From Anaerolineae bacterium (GTDB taxonomy: Bacteria; Chloroflexota; Anaerolineae; Aggregatilineales; Phototrophicaceae), in the NCBI GenBank assembly GCA_022820665.1, contig JAJEFB010000048.1, positions 1 to 64,000 of the forward strand: a stretch of 64,000 nucleotides of DNA, in the 5' to 3' direction. Every line of letters starts with the position of its first letter. Within the stretch, counting starts at the first letter, position 1. The notes under the pieces were generated by a model, which was not told the DNA's origin, did not search any database, and saw only the letters and a program-made list of their open reading frames with translations. Below, piece after piece: positions 23,669 to 32,659 of the stretch. The translations under genes and the position numbers were made by a program.

Positions 23669-24835
23669 ATGAAGATCAAGCATATTGAAGCGGTACGGGT
23701 CAATCTGCCGTCGCGGCGGAGCAGCGCCAAAGCCCGCCGTCCGTCCTGGAACGCCACCGATGAAGTTGCCAATCCCATGTCCGGATATCGCCATGTCAAA
23801 GTCCATCGCGGCAAATGGATGCCGACGGGCTGGGAGCGCGTCTACGCCAAGGTCACACTCGAAGACGGCACCTGGGGGCTGGGCGGGACCAGCCACGGCC
23901 GGCCGGTCGCAGCCATCATCGACGATCACCTGGCGCCGCAGTTGGCGGGTCAGGACGGCTTCGCCATCGAGCGCCTGGCTGATATGATGTTCCGCTTGAC
24001 CAAGCCCTACGGCACAGTCGGCTTGGCCTCTTACGCCATCAGCGCTGTCGATCTGGCGCTCTGGGACGCCAAGGGCAAGGCGCTCGGGCTGCCCGTTTAC
24101 AGCTTGATTGGCGGGCTGCAAAAGGACAAGATCTATTGCTATTCCACCGGCAACGATGTCGATTGGTACCAGGAATTGGGCTTCACCGCGCACAAGCTGG
24201 CACAGCCTTACGGGCCTGCCGACGGGCTCGACGGCTTGCATAAGAACGAGGCTTTTGTCGGCGCTATGCGAGATCTGGTCGGCGACAATTGCGAACTGAT
24301 GCTCGATTGCTGGATGGCTTTTGATGTCGACTATACCGTGCGGCTGGCGGAGGCGTTGCGTCCCTACAAGCTCAAGTGGATGGAGGAATGCCTGATCCCA
24401 GAGGATATGGACGCCCATGCCGAGCTGCGCGCGCGCCTGCCCTGGCAGACCCTAAGCACCGGCGAACACTGGTACAGTCATGTGCCCTTCCAGTACGCCC
24501 TCAAGCACGATCTGGTAGACATCTTGCAGCCGGATATCGAATGGGTTGGCGGCTTGACCACCTGTATCAAAATCGCGCATGCCGCCGAAGCCGCGGGCAA
24601 GAAAGTCATCCTGCACGCCGGCGCGCGCAGTCCCTACGGGCAACACTTCTCGATGGCGATGCCGGCTGTGCCCTGGATCGAATACTTCATCGGCGAGCCG
24701 CCGGGCGTCTCGCTAAAAGACGGCACTTTGTTCCCCGATATGCCCTACGCCGTCGATGGCTGGCTCGAGATCAGCGACGCGCCGGGATTCGGCATTCAGA
24801 TTGACGAGTCCTGGATTGAGCCTTTCTGGAGCTGA
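23669..24835 (+). CDS. L-rhamnonate dehydratase-like enolase-superfamily enzyme
   Basis: A 388-residue member of the mandelate racemase subgroup. Likely metal ligands are Asp213 (LMLDCWM), Glu239/240 (WMEECLIP) and Glu266 (STGEHW); His316 in VILHAGAR would be the catalytic base. LAQPYGPADG, MEECLIPED and the His-containing STGEH are typical of L-rhamnonate dehydratases, which turn L-rhamnonate into 2-keto-3-deoxy-L-rhamnonate. Start at ATG 23669 with GAGGA upstream. An HpcH/HpaI aldolase that could split such a product is encoded at 63533. Other 6-deoxy or hexonic acids remain possible. Confidence 0.82.
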   Translation: MKIKHIEAVRVNLPSRRSSAKARRPSWNATDEVANPMSGYRHVKVHRGKWMPTGWERVYAKVTLEDGTWGLGGTSHGRPVAAIIDDHLAPQLAGQDGFAIERLADMMFRLTKPYGTVGLASYAISAVDLALWDAKGKALGLPVYSLIGGLQKDKIYCYSTGNDVDWYQELGFTAHKLAQPYGPADGLDGLHKNEAFVGAMRDLVGDNCELMLDCWMAFDVDYTVRLAEALRPYKLKWMEECLIPEDMDAHAELRARLPWQTLSTGEHWYSHVPFQYALKHDLVDILQPDIEWVGGLTTCIKIAHAAEAAGKKVILHAGARSPYGQHFSMAMPAVPWIEYFIGEPPGVSLKDGTLFPDMPYAVDGWLEISDAPGFGIQIDESWIEPFWS

Positions 24836-24871
24836 AGCCTCGCTGGAATAGCCGCTGCGCGATCTTGGCTA

Positions 24872-26329
24872 TCAAATACCCAGCCGCTCGAATTGCTCGA
24901 GCGGGGCATCGTTGGCGCGCATGAGGCCAGCCAGCTTCTCGGTCATGCGCTCCTCAGCCGCCGGGTCTTGAATCGGGCTTAACTGGCCGGGATCGCTTTC
25001 CAGATCGTAGAGCATGGTCTCGAACACTGGCACCGCCCAGGGACTGCGATGCGCGCCGATCTTCATAGTCGGGCAATCCTTGGTGAATGCAAAAGGCGCC
25101 TGCAACTCGATGCCTTGCAGTTCCTCGACCTTGAAGCGATGGCGCATGTGCGTCGGCATGAGCGTGTAATTGTAAAGTGGCCGGTTGTCTGCATTCGCCG
25201 CCCCCCGCATGTACACATGACGTCCGTCATTCACATTCACATGCCCGCCGTGTATGCCGTACAAGACAGCATCGCGAAGGGCTGTGTCCTTCGCGACAGT
25301 TTCTCCCAGCGGCAGTCCCTGCATATCCGGCGGCAAATCGACGCCGAAATAATCGAGCACCGTCGCGGGCAGGTCGATCGTCTGGACCAGGCTGCCGCGA
25401 CGCTCGTTGCTGACGCCGGCGCGCGGATCCCAGATGAAGAGCGGGATATTCGCCAGTTCGTTATACCAGGGCATGCGCATCTTGCCCCACCAATCGTGTT
25501 CGCTGAGCAAAAAGCCGTGATCCGTGTTGACGATGAGCATGGTATCGTCCCAGAGTTCCAGTTCGTCCATCAGATCGAGCACTAGCCCCAAATAATGATC
25601 GCACATGCTCATCAAAGCCGCGTATTCGCAGCGCATGTGATGGACGGCTTCCGGCGATTGATCGACGCGGGTATAAGGCGGCCAATCGAAAAGCGGTCCG
25701 TCGTACGCGTGGGGATAAAGCGCTTTCCAGCGCTCTTGCGTGAAAAAAGGCTCGTGGGGATCGAAGGTTTCGATCTGCAGGTACCAGTTGTCGGCAGCGG
25801 CGTTTTTGCGGATGAATTCGCTTCCCAGCCTGAAGGTCTGCGCCTGCGGCATGGCAGATTCTTCGGTGATATAGCCGCGGTTGATTAGGTCTTGTCGAAG
25901 GTTTACCGCCCGTTGGTCTGGCCTGATATCCAACCGTGGCGCATCGACATCGCCTTTCCACAGGTCGCCTTCTTGCCCGCGCACCAGTTCGTAAGTGGAA
26001 AAACGATTGTGATAGGTTGCGCCACCGTCTTCCCAATAGTGGTAATGATCGGTGACCAGATGCGAATGGATGCCTTCTTCGTCCAGGATCTGCGGCATGG
26101 AATCGTCGAAGGGTTCCAGCGGTCCCCAACTGCGATGCAGGAAGTTGTAGCGTCCGGTGTGCAGTTCCCGCCGCGCCGGCATACAGGGCATGCTGCCGAT
26201 AAACGCGTTGTCAAAGGTCGCGCTTCGCTCGGACAGGCGCTGGAAATTGGGCGTATGCACCCAATCACCGCCATAGGGCTGCAGCATGTGCCGGTTAAGC
26301 GAATCGAACATCACCATGATTGCTTTCAT
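24872..26329 (-). CDS. Sulfatase (formylglycine-dependent, type I)
   Basis: A 485-residue sulfatase. CMPARRELHTG (49-59) matches the CxPxRx4TG motif in which Cys49 is converted to formylglycine. Metal-binding segments follow (NTDHGFLLSEHDWWGKMRMP). There is no signal peptide at the chosen ATG (26329), so it seems cytoplasmic, or exported by an unseen route. Family members remove sulfate from carbohydrates such as algal or animal polysaccharides. It lies downstream of the BtrH-like gene on the same strand and convergent with the enolase gene. It fits a locus for sulfated deoxy-sugars, which is inference. Confidence 0.86.
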   Translation of the reverse strand: MKAIMVMFDSLNRHMLQPYGGDWVHTPNFQRLSERSATFDNAFIGSMPCMPARRELHTGRYNFLHRSWGPLEPFDDSMPQILDEEGIHSHLVTDHYHYWEDGGATYHNRFSTYELVRGQEGDLWKGDVDAPRLDIRPDQRAVNLRQDLINRGYITEESAMPQAQTFRLGSEFIRKNAAADNWYLQIETFDPHEPFFTQERWKALYPHAYDGPLFDWPPYTRVDQSPEAVHHMRCEYAALMSMCDHYLGLVLDLMDELELWDDTMLIVNTDHGFLLSEHDWWGKMRMPWYNELANIPLFIWDPRAGVSNERRGSLVQTIDLPATVLDYFGVDLPPDMQGLPLGETVAKDTALRDAVLYGIHGGHVNVNDGRHVYMRGAANADNRPLYNYTLMPTHMRHRFKVEELQGIELQAPFAFTKDCPTMKIGAHRSPWAVPVFETMLYDLESDPGQLSPIQDPAAEERMTEKLAGLMRANDAPLEQFERLGI

Positions 26330-26503
26330 AATCCGAGCAACTCCCGTTAAGCTTGACAAGCTCGTATCTTAGCGAAATTCATCAGTCGCAACAACAACAT
26401 GGTCGGAGGCAATAGCAAGACAATGCCGACCGCGCCGCGTGGACGCGTTTATGGGAGATCCATTTGTGTCGGGGGCATAACGCGGTCGCGCTGGGCTCTC
26501 AAA

Positions 26504-27715
26504 TCAAGCGATCGCCCCTTTGAGCGCAGCTACCGCCTCCGCTTCCGCATCGCGCGCGTTCTTGAGTTGGCCCCGAATCTCGTCGCGCAGGTCGGCGATC
26601 TCGGTTTCCGTCATCGGGAAATCGCTCTCGCTGGCAGTCTTCGCGGCCTCGATTCTCTCGTAGCAGGTGACGATTTCGTCCAGTTGCGCCGCCCCTTGCT
26701 CGACAAACAGGTCTGCCTTGCGGTCGATATTGTCACGCACATCTTTGAGGAAGGGCACAGCCTCGGGCAAGAGCGCGCCCAGCAGACCCCGCCAAGCCTC
26801 CCCGGCGTTGCGATAGCGCTGCGCCACATTTTCCAGCGCCGGCAAGCCCAACACAGCTGCCGCTTCATCAAGGAAATCGGCATAGACATCGCGTTCGGCA
26901 GCCATGGTCTTGCCAAAAGCTGGACCCAGGAAGGCATAGGAACTGATCAAGACAGCCAGCAGCGGGCGCCCGGTCGGGTATTCGCGCGCCCAACTGCCTT
27001 TGCTCGTTTTCTTGAGCATATCCCCCCAGTGTTCCATAGCGCGCAGTCCGAAGTTCTTGGCTGATCCCTTGGGCGGTTTCTCGGTCATCAGGCGGACGCA
27101 GTCTTCCAGCCCCTGACGAACGGCATCAGCGAGTTTGGCTTCGTCCGGATGGCTCAACAGCAGCAGGCGGTGCTTTTCCTTTTTGATGCGCCCGCGCGCC
27201 TTGTCCAGGTCCTCCGTGCTGACGGTCAGCGGCACGCGACTGCGATCCGAGATATAAGCTTCGCCCGCTTCCGGCTCATAACCAAAGATAACCAGGGGCA
27301 TGCCGCCCCACATGCCTGCATCGTAGGGCAAGGCGTTGTAGGGCAGCAGCCACATATCCGGGCTGGCCACCGGCGCGTAGCCCTCTTCCAGCGCGCGGAT
27401 CAGATTCTGTCGTCCTTTATCCGCGCTCGCTGTCTGCACGACATCCCGGGCGATGCTCATGCGATCGAAAATCGTCTCCATCGGCGCGAAGGTATTGCGC
27501 GTCAGTAAATTAACTTGCGGATCGTATCCCTTGTAGTGAAAGGTGAAATATCCGAAAGTGATGCCGCCGCTAATGCCCAGCAACATAGCTTCGGTAAACG
27601 GTTCGCCGGTATGCGGCGCTTTGACGCCTTGGTAGTCCAGGGCGTTGCGGATGGCGGCTGTATCCCAATAGCGGCCCTCGAATTGGTTGTAGTTTTCCAG
27701 TGTTGGCATGTGCAT
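26504..27715 (-). CDS. BtrH_N/DUF4872-like protein of unknown function
   Basis: A 403-residue protein. The first 200 residues look like the BtrH N-terminal (papain-like) domain: TAAIRNALDYQG, then EAMLLGISGGITFGYF, and later the FGYEPEAGEAYISDRS region. In BtrH-type acyltransferases a His-Cys pair opens the first motif; here Tyr-Trp stands there, so the protein may lack catalysis. Residues about 210-400 are helical, as in DUF4872. Start at ATG 27715 or 27709. Its own promoter lies upstream, and the sulfatase gene follows 174 bases downstream on the same strand. Family assignment is from memory of the motif. Confidence 0.6.
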   Translation of the reverse strand: MHMPTLENYNQFEGRYWDTAAIRNALDYQGVKAPHTGEPFTEAMLLGISGGITFGYFTFHYKGYDPQVNLLTRNTFAPMETIFDRMSIARDVVQTASADKGRQNLIRALEEGYAPVASPDMWLLPYNALPYDAGMWGGMPLVIFGYEPEAGEAYISDRSRVPLTVSTEDLDKARGRIKKEKHRLLLLSHPDEAKLADAVRQGLEDCVRLMTEKPPKGSAKNFGLRAMEHWGDMLKKTSKGSWAREYPTGRPLLAVLISSYAFLGPAFGKTMAAERDVYADFLDEAAAVLGLPALENVAQRYRNAGEAWRGLLGALLPEAVPFLKDVRDNIDRKADLFVEQGAAQLDEIVTCYERIEAAKTASESDFPMTETEIADLRDEIRGQLKNARDAEAEAVAALKGAIA

Positions 27716-27748
27716 CCCGCTTTCTTAATATTCCGTGCGATAAATGCC

Positions 27749-27778
27749 AGTATATGGTCTTTAACCGATCCTTTTCAA
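27749..27778 (-). promoter_or_regulatory. Promoter for the BtrH-like gene
   Basis: On the minus strand TTGAAA (27778-27773), spacer 18, TATACT (27754-27749), 34 bases before the start codon. Confidence 0.5.
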
Positions 27779-27826
27779 AAATTGCGACATAGTTGACGGC
27801 TATTACATATTTGAGGCGTTCACCGC

Positions 27827-29566
27827 TCAAGTAGACGCCAGCTTTCCTGTGGCTTGCGCCTCGGCATTGTGTATCACCTTGTGGCCGGATCCCCCAGCCA
27901 GAATGTCGAAGTCAACGCCCAGATCGGCTTGCTGCGCATGATCCGTGAACAAGCGTGTATATCCTCTGGGACTATGTTCGGTGGAGGGCCGCCACTGGGC
28001 GCGGCGGAATTCCAATTCATCTTCCGATATGTCGAGGCGCAAGCGGCGCTGGGCAACATCCAACTCAATCATATCGCCGTCGCGCACCAAAGCCAGCGCC
28101 CCGCCGACCGCCGATTCCGGAGCGACATGCAAAACGACTGTGCCATAGGCGGTGCCGCTCATGCGACCATCGGAAATGCGCAACATATCGCTCACTCCCT
28201 TGTCCAGGAGCTTGCGAGGGAGGCTCATATTGCCCACTTCTGGCATGCCGGGGAAGCCCTTGGGACCGACGTTCCGCATCACCAGCACACAGTCTTCGTC
28301 GACATCCAGATCGGGATCGTCAATGCGCGCGTGGAAATCGTCCAGTGACTTGAAAACGACGGCGCGCCCGCGATGCCGCATCAGTTGTGGGGTGGCGGCG
28401 GAGGGCTTGATGACCGCGCCGTCGGGGCAGAGGTTGCCGCGCAGCACGGCGATGCCCGCCTCTCGCTGAAAAGGCGCGTCGAGCCGGCTGATGACCGTCT
28501 CGTCGAAACAGATCGCCCCGGCCGTGTTCCGCGCATGAGACTCGCCCGTAACCGTGATCGTATCCATAGCCAACAATGTCGCGGCGTTTTGCATCACCAC
28601 CGGCAAACCGCCGGCATAATAGAATTCTTCCATCAGGAAATCGCCCGCCGGCTTCAGGTTGACCAGCAGCGGCAATTGGCTGCCCAGTTCATCAAAATCG
28701 TCCAGGCACAGATCAACGCCGATTCGTCCGGCTATCGCCAGCAAATGCAGGATGACGTTGGTCGAGCCGCCGATGACGGCGTTGATCTTGATGGCATTCT
28801 CGAAGGCGTCCCGCGTCAGTATCTTCGATAGCGTTAGCTCTTCTTTCGCCATTTCCACGATGCGATTGCCGCTAAAGTGGCAGAGCCGGCGGCGACGCGC
28901 ATCGGGCGCGGGAATCGCTGCGCCGCCGGGCAACATCAAGCCGAGAGCCTCGACCACGCAAGCCATGCTCGATGCCGTGCCCATCGTCATGCAATGCCCG
29001 TCGCTGCGGGACATGCAGGTCTCGGATTCAATATAATCAGCCGCGCTCATCTTGCCGGTGCGCCAGTCGTCAGTAAAGCGCCATTTGTCCGTACCCGCGC
29101 CGATATCTCTTCCCTGAAACTTGCCATTCAACATTGGACCGCTGGTCACGACAATCGTCGGCACATCGACGCTGCAGGCGCCCATGATGGCGGCCGGCGT
29201 GGTCTTGTCGCAACCGACCAGCAGCACCACGCCATCAAGCGGATTGGCGCGGATTGATTCTTCGACATCCATGCTGGCCAGATTACGGTAGAGCATGGTC
29301 GTCGGGCGCATCAGCGGTTCTCCCAGCGACATCACGGGAAATTCCAGCGGGAATCCGCCGGCTTCCAAAACGCCTCGTTTGACGTGCTCGCAGAGGATGC
29401 GCAGGTTGGCGTTGCAGGGCGTCAGTTCCGACCAGGTATTGCAAATGCCGATGACGGGGCGGCCGTCGAACATTTGCTGCGGCGTACCCTGGTTCTTCAT
29501 GCGGCTGCGAGACTTGAACCCAGCTTGCCCGTCCCGCAAGAACCAATCGTGACTGCGTAAGGGCAT
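27827..29566 (-). CDS. IlvD/Edd family dehydratase (sugar-acid dehydratase)
   Basis: A 579-residue iron-sulfur dehydratase. The cluster cysteines are Cys42 (GICNTW), Cys119 (VGCDKTTPA) and Cys191 (SDGHCMTMGTAS). Most relatives with this length and with the opening LRSHDWFLRDGQAGFKSRS dehydrate aldonic acids such as L-arabinonate or D-xylonate, not the branched-chain amino-acid precursor. Start at ATG 29566 with AGGAG upstream. It is divergent from the MFS transporter gene, which may import its substrate, and lies near a PfkB kinase that could act on the keto-deoxy product. Confidence 0.85.
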   Translation of the reverse strand: MPLRSHDWFLRDGQAGFKSRSRMKNQGTPQQMFDGRPVIGICNTWSELTPCNANLRILCEHVKRGVLEAGGFPLEFPVMSLGEPLMRPTTMLYRNLASMDVEESIRANPLDGVVLLVGCDKTTPAAIMGACSVDVPTIVVTSGPMLNGKFQGRDIGAGTDKWRFTDDWRTGKMSAADYIESETCMSRSDGHCMTMGTASSMACVVEALGLMLPGGAAIPAPDARRRRLCHFSGNRIVEMAKEELTLSKILTRDAFENAIKINAVIGGSTNVILHLLAIAGRIGVDLCLDDFDELGSQLPLLVNLKPAGDFLMEEFYYAGGLPVVMQNAATLLAMDTITVTGESHARNTAGAICFDETVISRLDAPFQREAGIAVLRGNLCPDGAVIKPSAATPQLMRHRGRAVVFKSLDDFHARIDDPDLDVDEDCVLVMRNVGPKGFPGMPEVGNMSLPRKLLDKGVSDMLRISDGRMSGTAYGTVVLHVAPESAVGGALALVRDGDMIELDVAQRRLRLDISEDELEFRRAQWRPSTEHSPRGYTRLFTDHAQQADLGVDFDILAGGSGHKVIHNAEAQATGKLAST

Positions 29567-29609
29567 GAGCCTGCTCCTTATTCCGGTCTCAATCCGATGC
29601 CGAGTATAA

Positions 29610-29660
29610 CGCAAGTGGCGATGTTCTCGCAGTCCGGTCCGCCCCCGTTTGCCACTTGCG
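29610..29660. promoter_or_regulatory. Ten-base inverted repeat in a divergent promoter region
   Basis: CGCAAGTGGC (29610-29619) and GCCACTTGCG (29651-29660) are perfect inverted copies 31 bases apart, between the divergent dehydratase and MFS genes. A TATACT -10 candidate for the dehydratase lies right next to the left arm (29608-29603, minus). The spacing suits two bound regulator dimers or a loop; a regulator is not encoded nearby. Confidence 0.45.
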
Positions 29661-29728
29661 CTATGCGCCTTTGGCGATATGCTTGCGTTGGAAAAATAGC
29701 CTGCCTTAACCTACGCGAACCCTGTCCC

Positions 29729-30949
29729 ATGCGCCGTATATTCAAGCGCGAGCCAATTTACTACGGCTGGTATATCGCCTTGGCGCTGGCCATCACCGAA
29801 ACCGTCTCCTTTGGCGTGATTTACTACGCCTTTTCCGTGTTCATCACGCCGATGGAAGCGGAACTCGGTTGGTCGCGCGGGGAGATCTCGGGCGCATTTT
29901 CGCTCATGTGGTTGATCACCGGCATTTTCGCTTTCCCGGTCGGCTACTGGTTAGACAAACACGGATCGCGCCTCTTGATGACGGTCGGATCGATTGGCGC
30001 GACGGTGATGGTTCTGCTCTGGTCGCAGGCGACGACGCTGCCCGAATTCATTGTTGTTATGGCGCTGCTGGGTTTTTGCAGCGCCGCCATCCTTTACGAG
30101 CCCGCCTTTACAGTCATTGCTGCCTGGTTCGTGAACAAACGGGGCCGAGCCATGGCGGTCCTCACCTTCATCGCGGGTTTCGCCAGCACGATCTTCGTTC
30201 CCTTGGCAGACGCCCTGCTGGTGGCGCATGGATGGCGGGGGGCGGTATTCATACTTGGCATCTTGTTGGGGTTAATCACGATACCGCTGCATGCCTTGGT
30301 GCTGCGCCGCCGCCCAAAGGATCTGGGACTTGAGCCCGATGGCGAGGCGCGGCCCGCGGAGCAAGGGGACGGCGAATCAATCAAGTTGGGCGCGGTGTTT
30401 CGTTCGCGCTTCTTCTGGGTCCTGACCCTGGCCTTCGCGCTTTCCACCTTGTGCATTGCGGCTGTGCGCGTACATTTTGTGCCGCTGCTGATCAGCCTGG
30501 ATATTCACCCCAGCAGCGCCGCTATCGCCAGCGGCGCTATCGGCGTCATGCAAGTTGTGGGCAGGATGATCTTCGCCGCGGTCGAATGGCGCTTTTCCAG
30601 CAAAACCATGGCGATCGGCGTCTTCATCCTCTTGGCGGTTTCTCTGGCCACGTTGCTCCTGGGCAGTTCGCCGCTGTTGATAGTTCTTTTCATAGCGCTG
30701 TACGGCATGGCCATCGGCACCAATACGCTCATTCGACCGCTGATCGTCGCCGATACCTACGGCGCCACATTCTACGGGCGCATCAGCAGCACGATGGTTT
30801 TCTTTTTGACTTTGGCGGGCGCCTCGGCGCCCTTCGCCGCCGGCTTGGTTTTCGACTTCTTTGGATCTTATACGCCCATGCTGGTCATTGTAACGGCTCT
30901 CTGCGCAGTAGCGATCTTGCTGATTGCGATCTTGCCCGAGCGGAGCTAG
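29729..30949 (+). CDS. Major facilitator superfamily transporter
   Basis: A 406-residue MFS protein with about 12 membrane segments starting at residue 13 (YYGWYIALALAITETVSFGV). GYWLDKHGSRLL (near 72-83) is the conserved loop 2-3 motif, and the central cytoplasmic loop lies near 195-225. Start at ATG 29729 by the first helix; the open frame before it is non-coding. The Y-G-W start is common in monocarboxylate/sugar-acid-type transporters, so an acid sugar substrate would fit the divergent IlvD/Edd dehydratase. Confidence 0.85.
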   Translation: MRRIFKREPIYYGWYIALALAITETVSFGVIYYAFSVFITPMEAELGWSRGEISGAFSLMWLITGIFAFPVGYWLDKHGSRLLMTVGSIGATVMVLLWSQATTLPEFIVVMALLGFCSAAILYEPAFTVIAAWFVNKRGRAMAVLTFIAGFASTIFVPLADALLVAHGWRGAVFILGILLGLITIPLHALVLRRRPKDLGLEPDGEARPAEQGDGESIKLGAVFRSRFFWVLTLAFALSTLCIAAVRVHFVPLLISLDIHPSSAAIASGAIGVMQVVGRMIFAAVEWRFSSKTMAIGVFILLAVSLATLLLGSSPLLIVLFIALYGMAIGTNTLIRPLIVADTYGATFYGRISSTMVFFLTLAGASAPFAAGLVFDFFGSYTPMLVIVTALCAVAILLIAILPERS

Positions 30950-30971
30950 CGTCGCGTCCCTGCAAGCTCGA

Positions 30972-32072
30972 CTAAATCGCGCGGGTGAGCCAGCCCTTTG
31001 CCAGACGCGCCTCGGTTTCCTCCCAGGGGCGCAGTCCGCTGGTAGCGTCAGCCGCTTCGATATTGCATGCGGCCACCGCGCAAGCCCAGCGCGCGCAATC
31101 TTGATAATCCAGCCCGCGGATCAGCGCGGCGATCAAACCGGCATAGGCGGCGTCGCCAGCGCCGGTCGTGCCAGCCACTTGCACCTGGAAGGGCGGGCGC
31201 CAGGTCCGAATGCCAACCCAATCCGCAGGCGCTTGCCCGATTCTTGACAAGCATTCCAAGCGCCCCGCGTCCGCCGAAGCCCCCAAGTAGAGTCCACGGT
31301 CCCCGAGCTTAAATCCGGCGATGCCAACGCCCATTTCCAGCAGTTCTTCAGCCAGATCGGCCAGGTACTCGGCTGTCATACGCGCGATGATCTCGCCGCC
31401 CCAACGATCATGATCGTCGCGCCGCAGCATGAACATGATCTCTTCGATGCTCGGCACAAAGATATCAACGAAGGGCAGACATCGGCGCAGGATCGCGCGC
31501 CAATCCGCTTGACCGCTGGGACTGTCGGGGGCGGGCAAGCTCATGTCGACGCTGGTGACGGGTCCCAAATCTTTGATAGTTTGCGCCAACTCAAGGAATC
31601 CGGCGCCATCATCCTCGTACAATCGCGGCAGAAGCGTCGGATATCCCAGATGAAACAGTTTGCATCCGGCTGCCAGATCGAGATCAATGTTGTCCACGCC
31701 GAATCCGTGATAGACGCCGGTATGCGTCAGCAGAGTGCGGTCGTGGTTTTGCGGCTCGATGACAATCGTATAGGCGCTGGCGACATCGGGCAGGACGCGG
31801 ATGTGATCGCCGAGCGACTGGTCATATTGTCTCACGTAATCAATGATCGCCTGGCCCACCCAGTCCGCGCCGACGACCGCCAACAGATCAACATCAATGC
31901 CCAAGCGGTGCAACGCCAAACCCGTATTGGAAACCGCGCCGCCGGTGGAGTATGAAATGCGGCCGATTTCGAAGACCTTGCCCGCGCCGATGACTTGCTC
32001 GGGCTTGAGCGAGGACATATCCGGCAAGATATCAAGCGCGATATGGCCCGCTACCATTACGTCTGACGGCAT
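30972..32072 (-). CDS. PfkB-family carbohydrate kinase
   Basis: A 366-residue ribokinase-family enzyme. The N-terminal STGGAVSNTGLALHRLG is the first PfkB signature (sugar site) and TTGAGDAAYAG near 300 is the second, holding the catalytic Asp. Such enzymes phosphorylate sugars, keto-deoxy sugars or nucleosides. It lies convergent to the MFS gene. A keto-deoxy sugar kinase role would fit the two dehydratases but is inference. Confidence 0.83.
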   Translation of the reverse strand: MPSDVMVAGHIALDILPDMSSLKPEQVIGAGKVFEIGRISYSTGGAVSNTGLALHRLGIDVDLLAVVGADWVGQAIIDYVRQYDQSLGDHIRVLPDVASAYTIVIEPQNHDRTLLTHTGVYHGFGVDNIDLDLAAGCKLFHLGYPTLLPRLYEDDGAGFLELAQTIKDLGPVTSVDMSLPAPDSPSGQADWRAILRRCLPFVDIFVPSIEEIMFMLRRDDHDRWGGEIIARMTAEYLADLAEELLEMGVGIAGFKLGDRGLYLGASADAGRLECLSRIGQAPADWVGIRTWRPPFQVQVAGTTGAGDAAYAGLIAALIRGLDYQDCARWACAVAACNIEAADATSGLRPWEETEARLAKGWLTRAI

Positions 32073-32162
32073 ATGGTCGATTCGCTTTCCCGTTCGTTTG
32101 TCATTGATTAACCGCAGTCACAGCCGCAACTGCTGTAATGGAAATATTATCCGCGGACGGAA

Positions 32163-32657
32163 TCAAAGAAAAGAAAACACCTCGGGCAGGGCCAGGCGAC
32201 GATAATCCGCGCTGCGCATGGCCAGGGAATAACGCCGATCGCCGGCGTTGAAGACAATTCGCTCCGCTTCAAAAAGCTGGGGCGCCGCGAATACGGGCAA
32301 GTCAAACAAGTTGCCGAAGGGAGGCACGCCGCCGGGCTGAACCCCGCCAGTCAACTCAGCAACTTCGTTCGCGCTGGCGAAGCGGATGTCGCGAGCCGCG
32401 AAATAGTCTTTGACCGCTTCCGCGTCGAACCTGCGATCAGCCGGGAAGACCAGCATCACAAAAAACTTGTCCCGCTTTGATCGTTTCACGCGCAGGATGA
32501 TGGCTTTGGCACCCTGACGCAAACTGTAGCCCGGGCGCGTGGCGGCCGCTTCTTCACTCGTGCGCACCGGCTCGTGCTCAAAGGTTTCGTACCAGCAGGC
32601 TTCAGCGTCGAGCAGAGCCTTGACGCGCCCGACCGCCGCATGAAGATCTTCGATCAC
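32163..32657 (-). CDS. YbaK/EbsC-type aminoacyl-tRNA deacylase domain protein
   Basis: A 164-residue protein of the YbaK/ProX family, which removes wrongly attached amino acids from tRNA. KAIILRVKR (near 50-58) carries the family lysine and GGVQPGGVPPFG the glycine-rich loop. It starts with GTG two bases after the upstream gene ends. Its free-standing length is like bacterial YbaK proteins. Its target amino acid cannot be told. Confidence 0.8.
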   Translation of the reverse strand: MIEDLHAAVGRVKALLDAEACWYETFEHEPVRTSEEAAATRPGYSLRQGAKAIILRVKRSKRDKFFVMLVFPADRRFDAEAVKDYFAARDIRFASANEVAELTGGVQPGGVPPFGNLFDLPVFAAPQLFEAERIVFNAGDRRYSLAMRSADYRRLALPEVFSFL

Positions 32658-32659
32658 GA

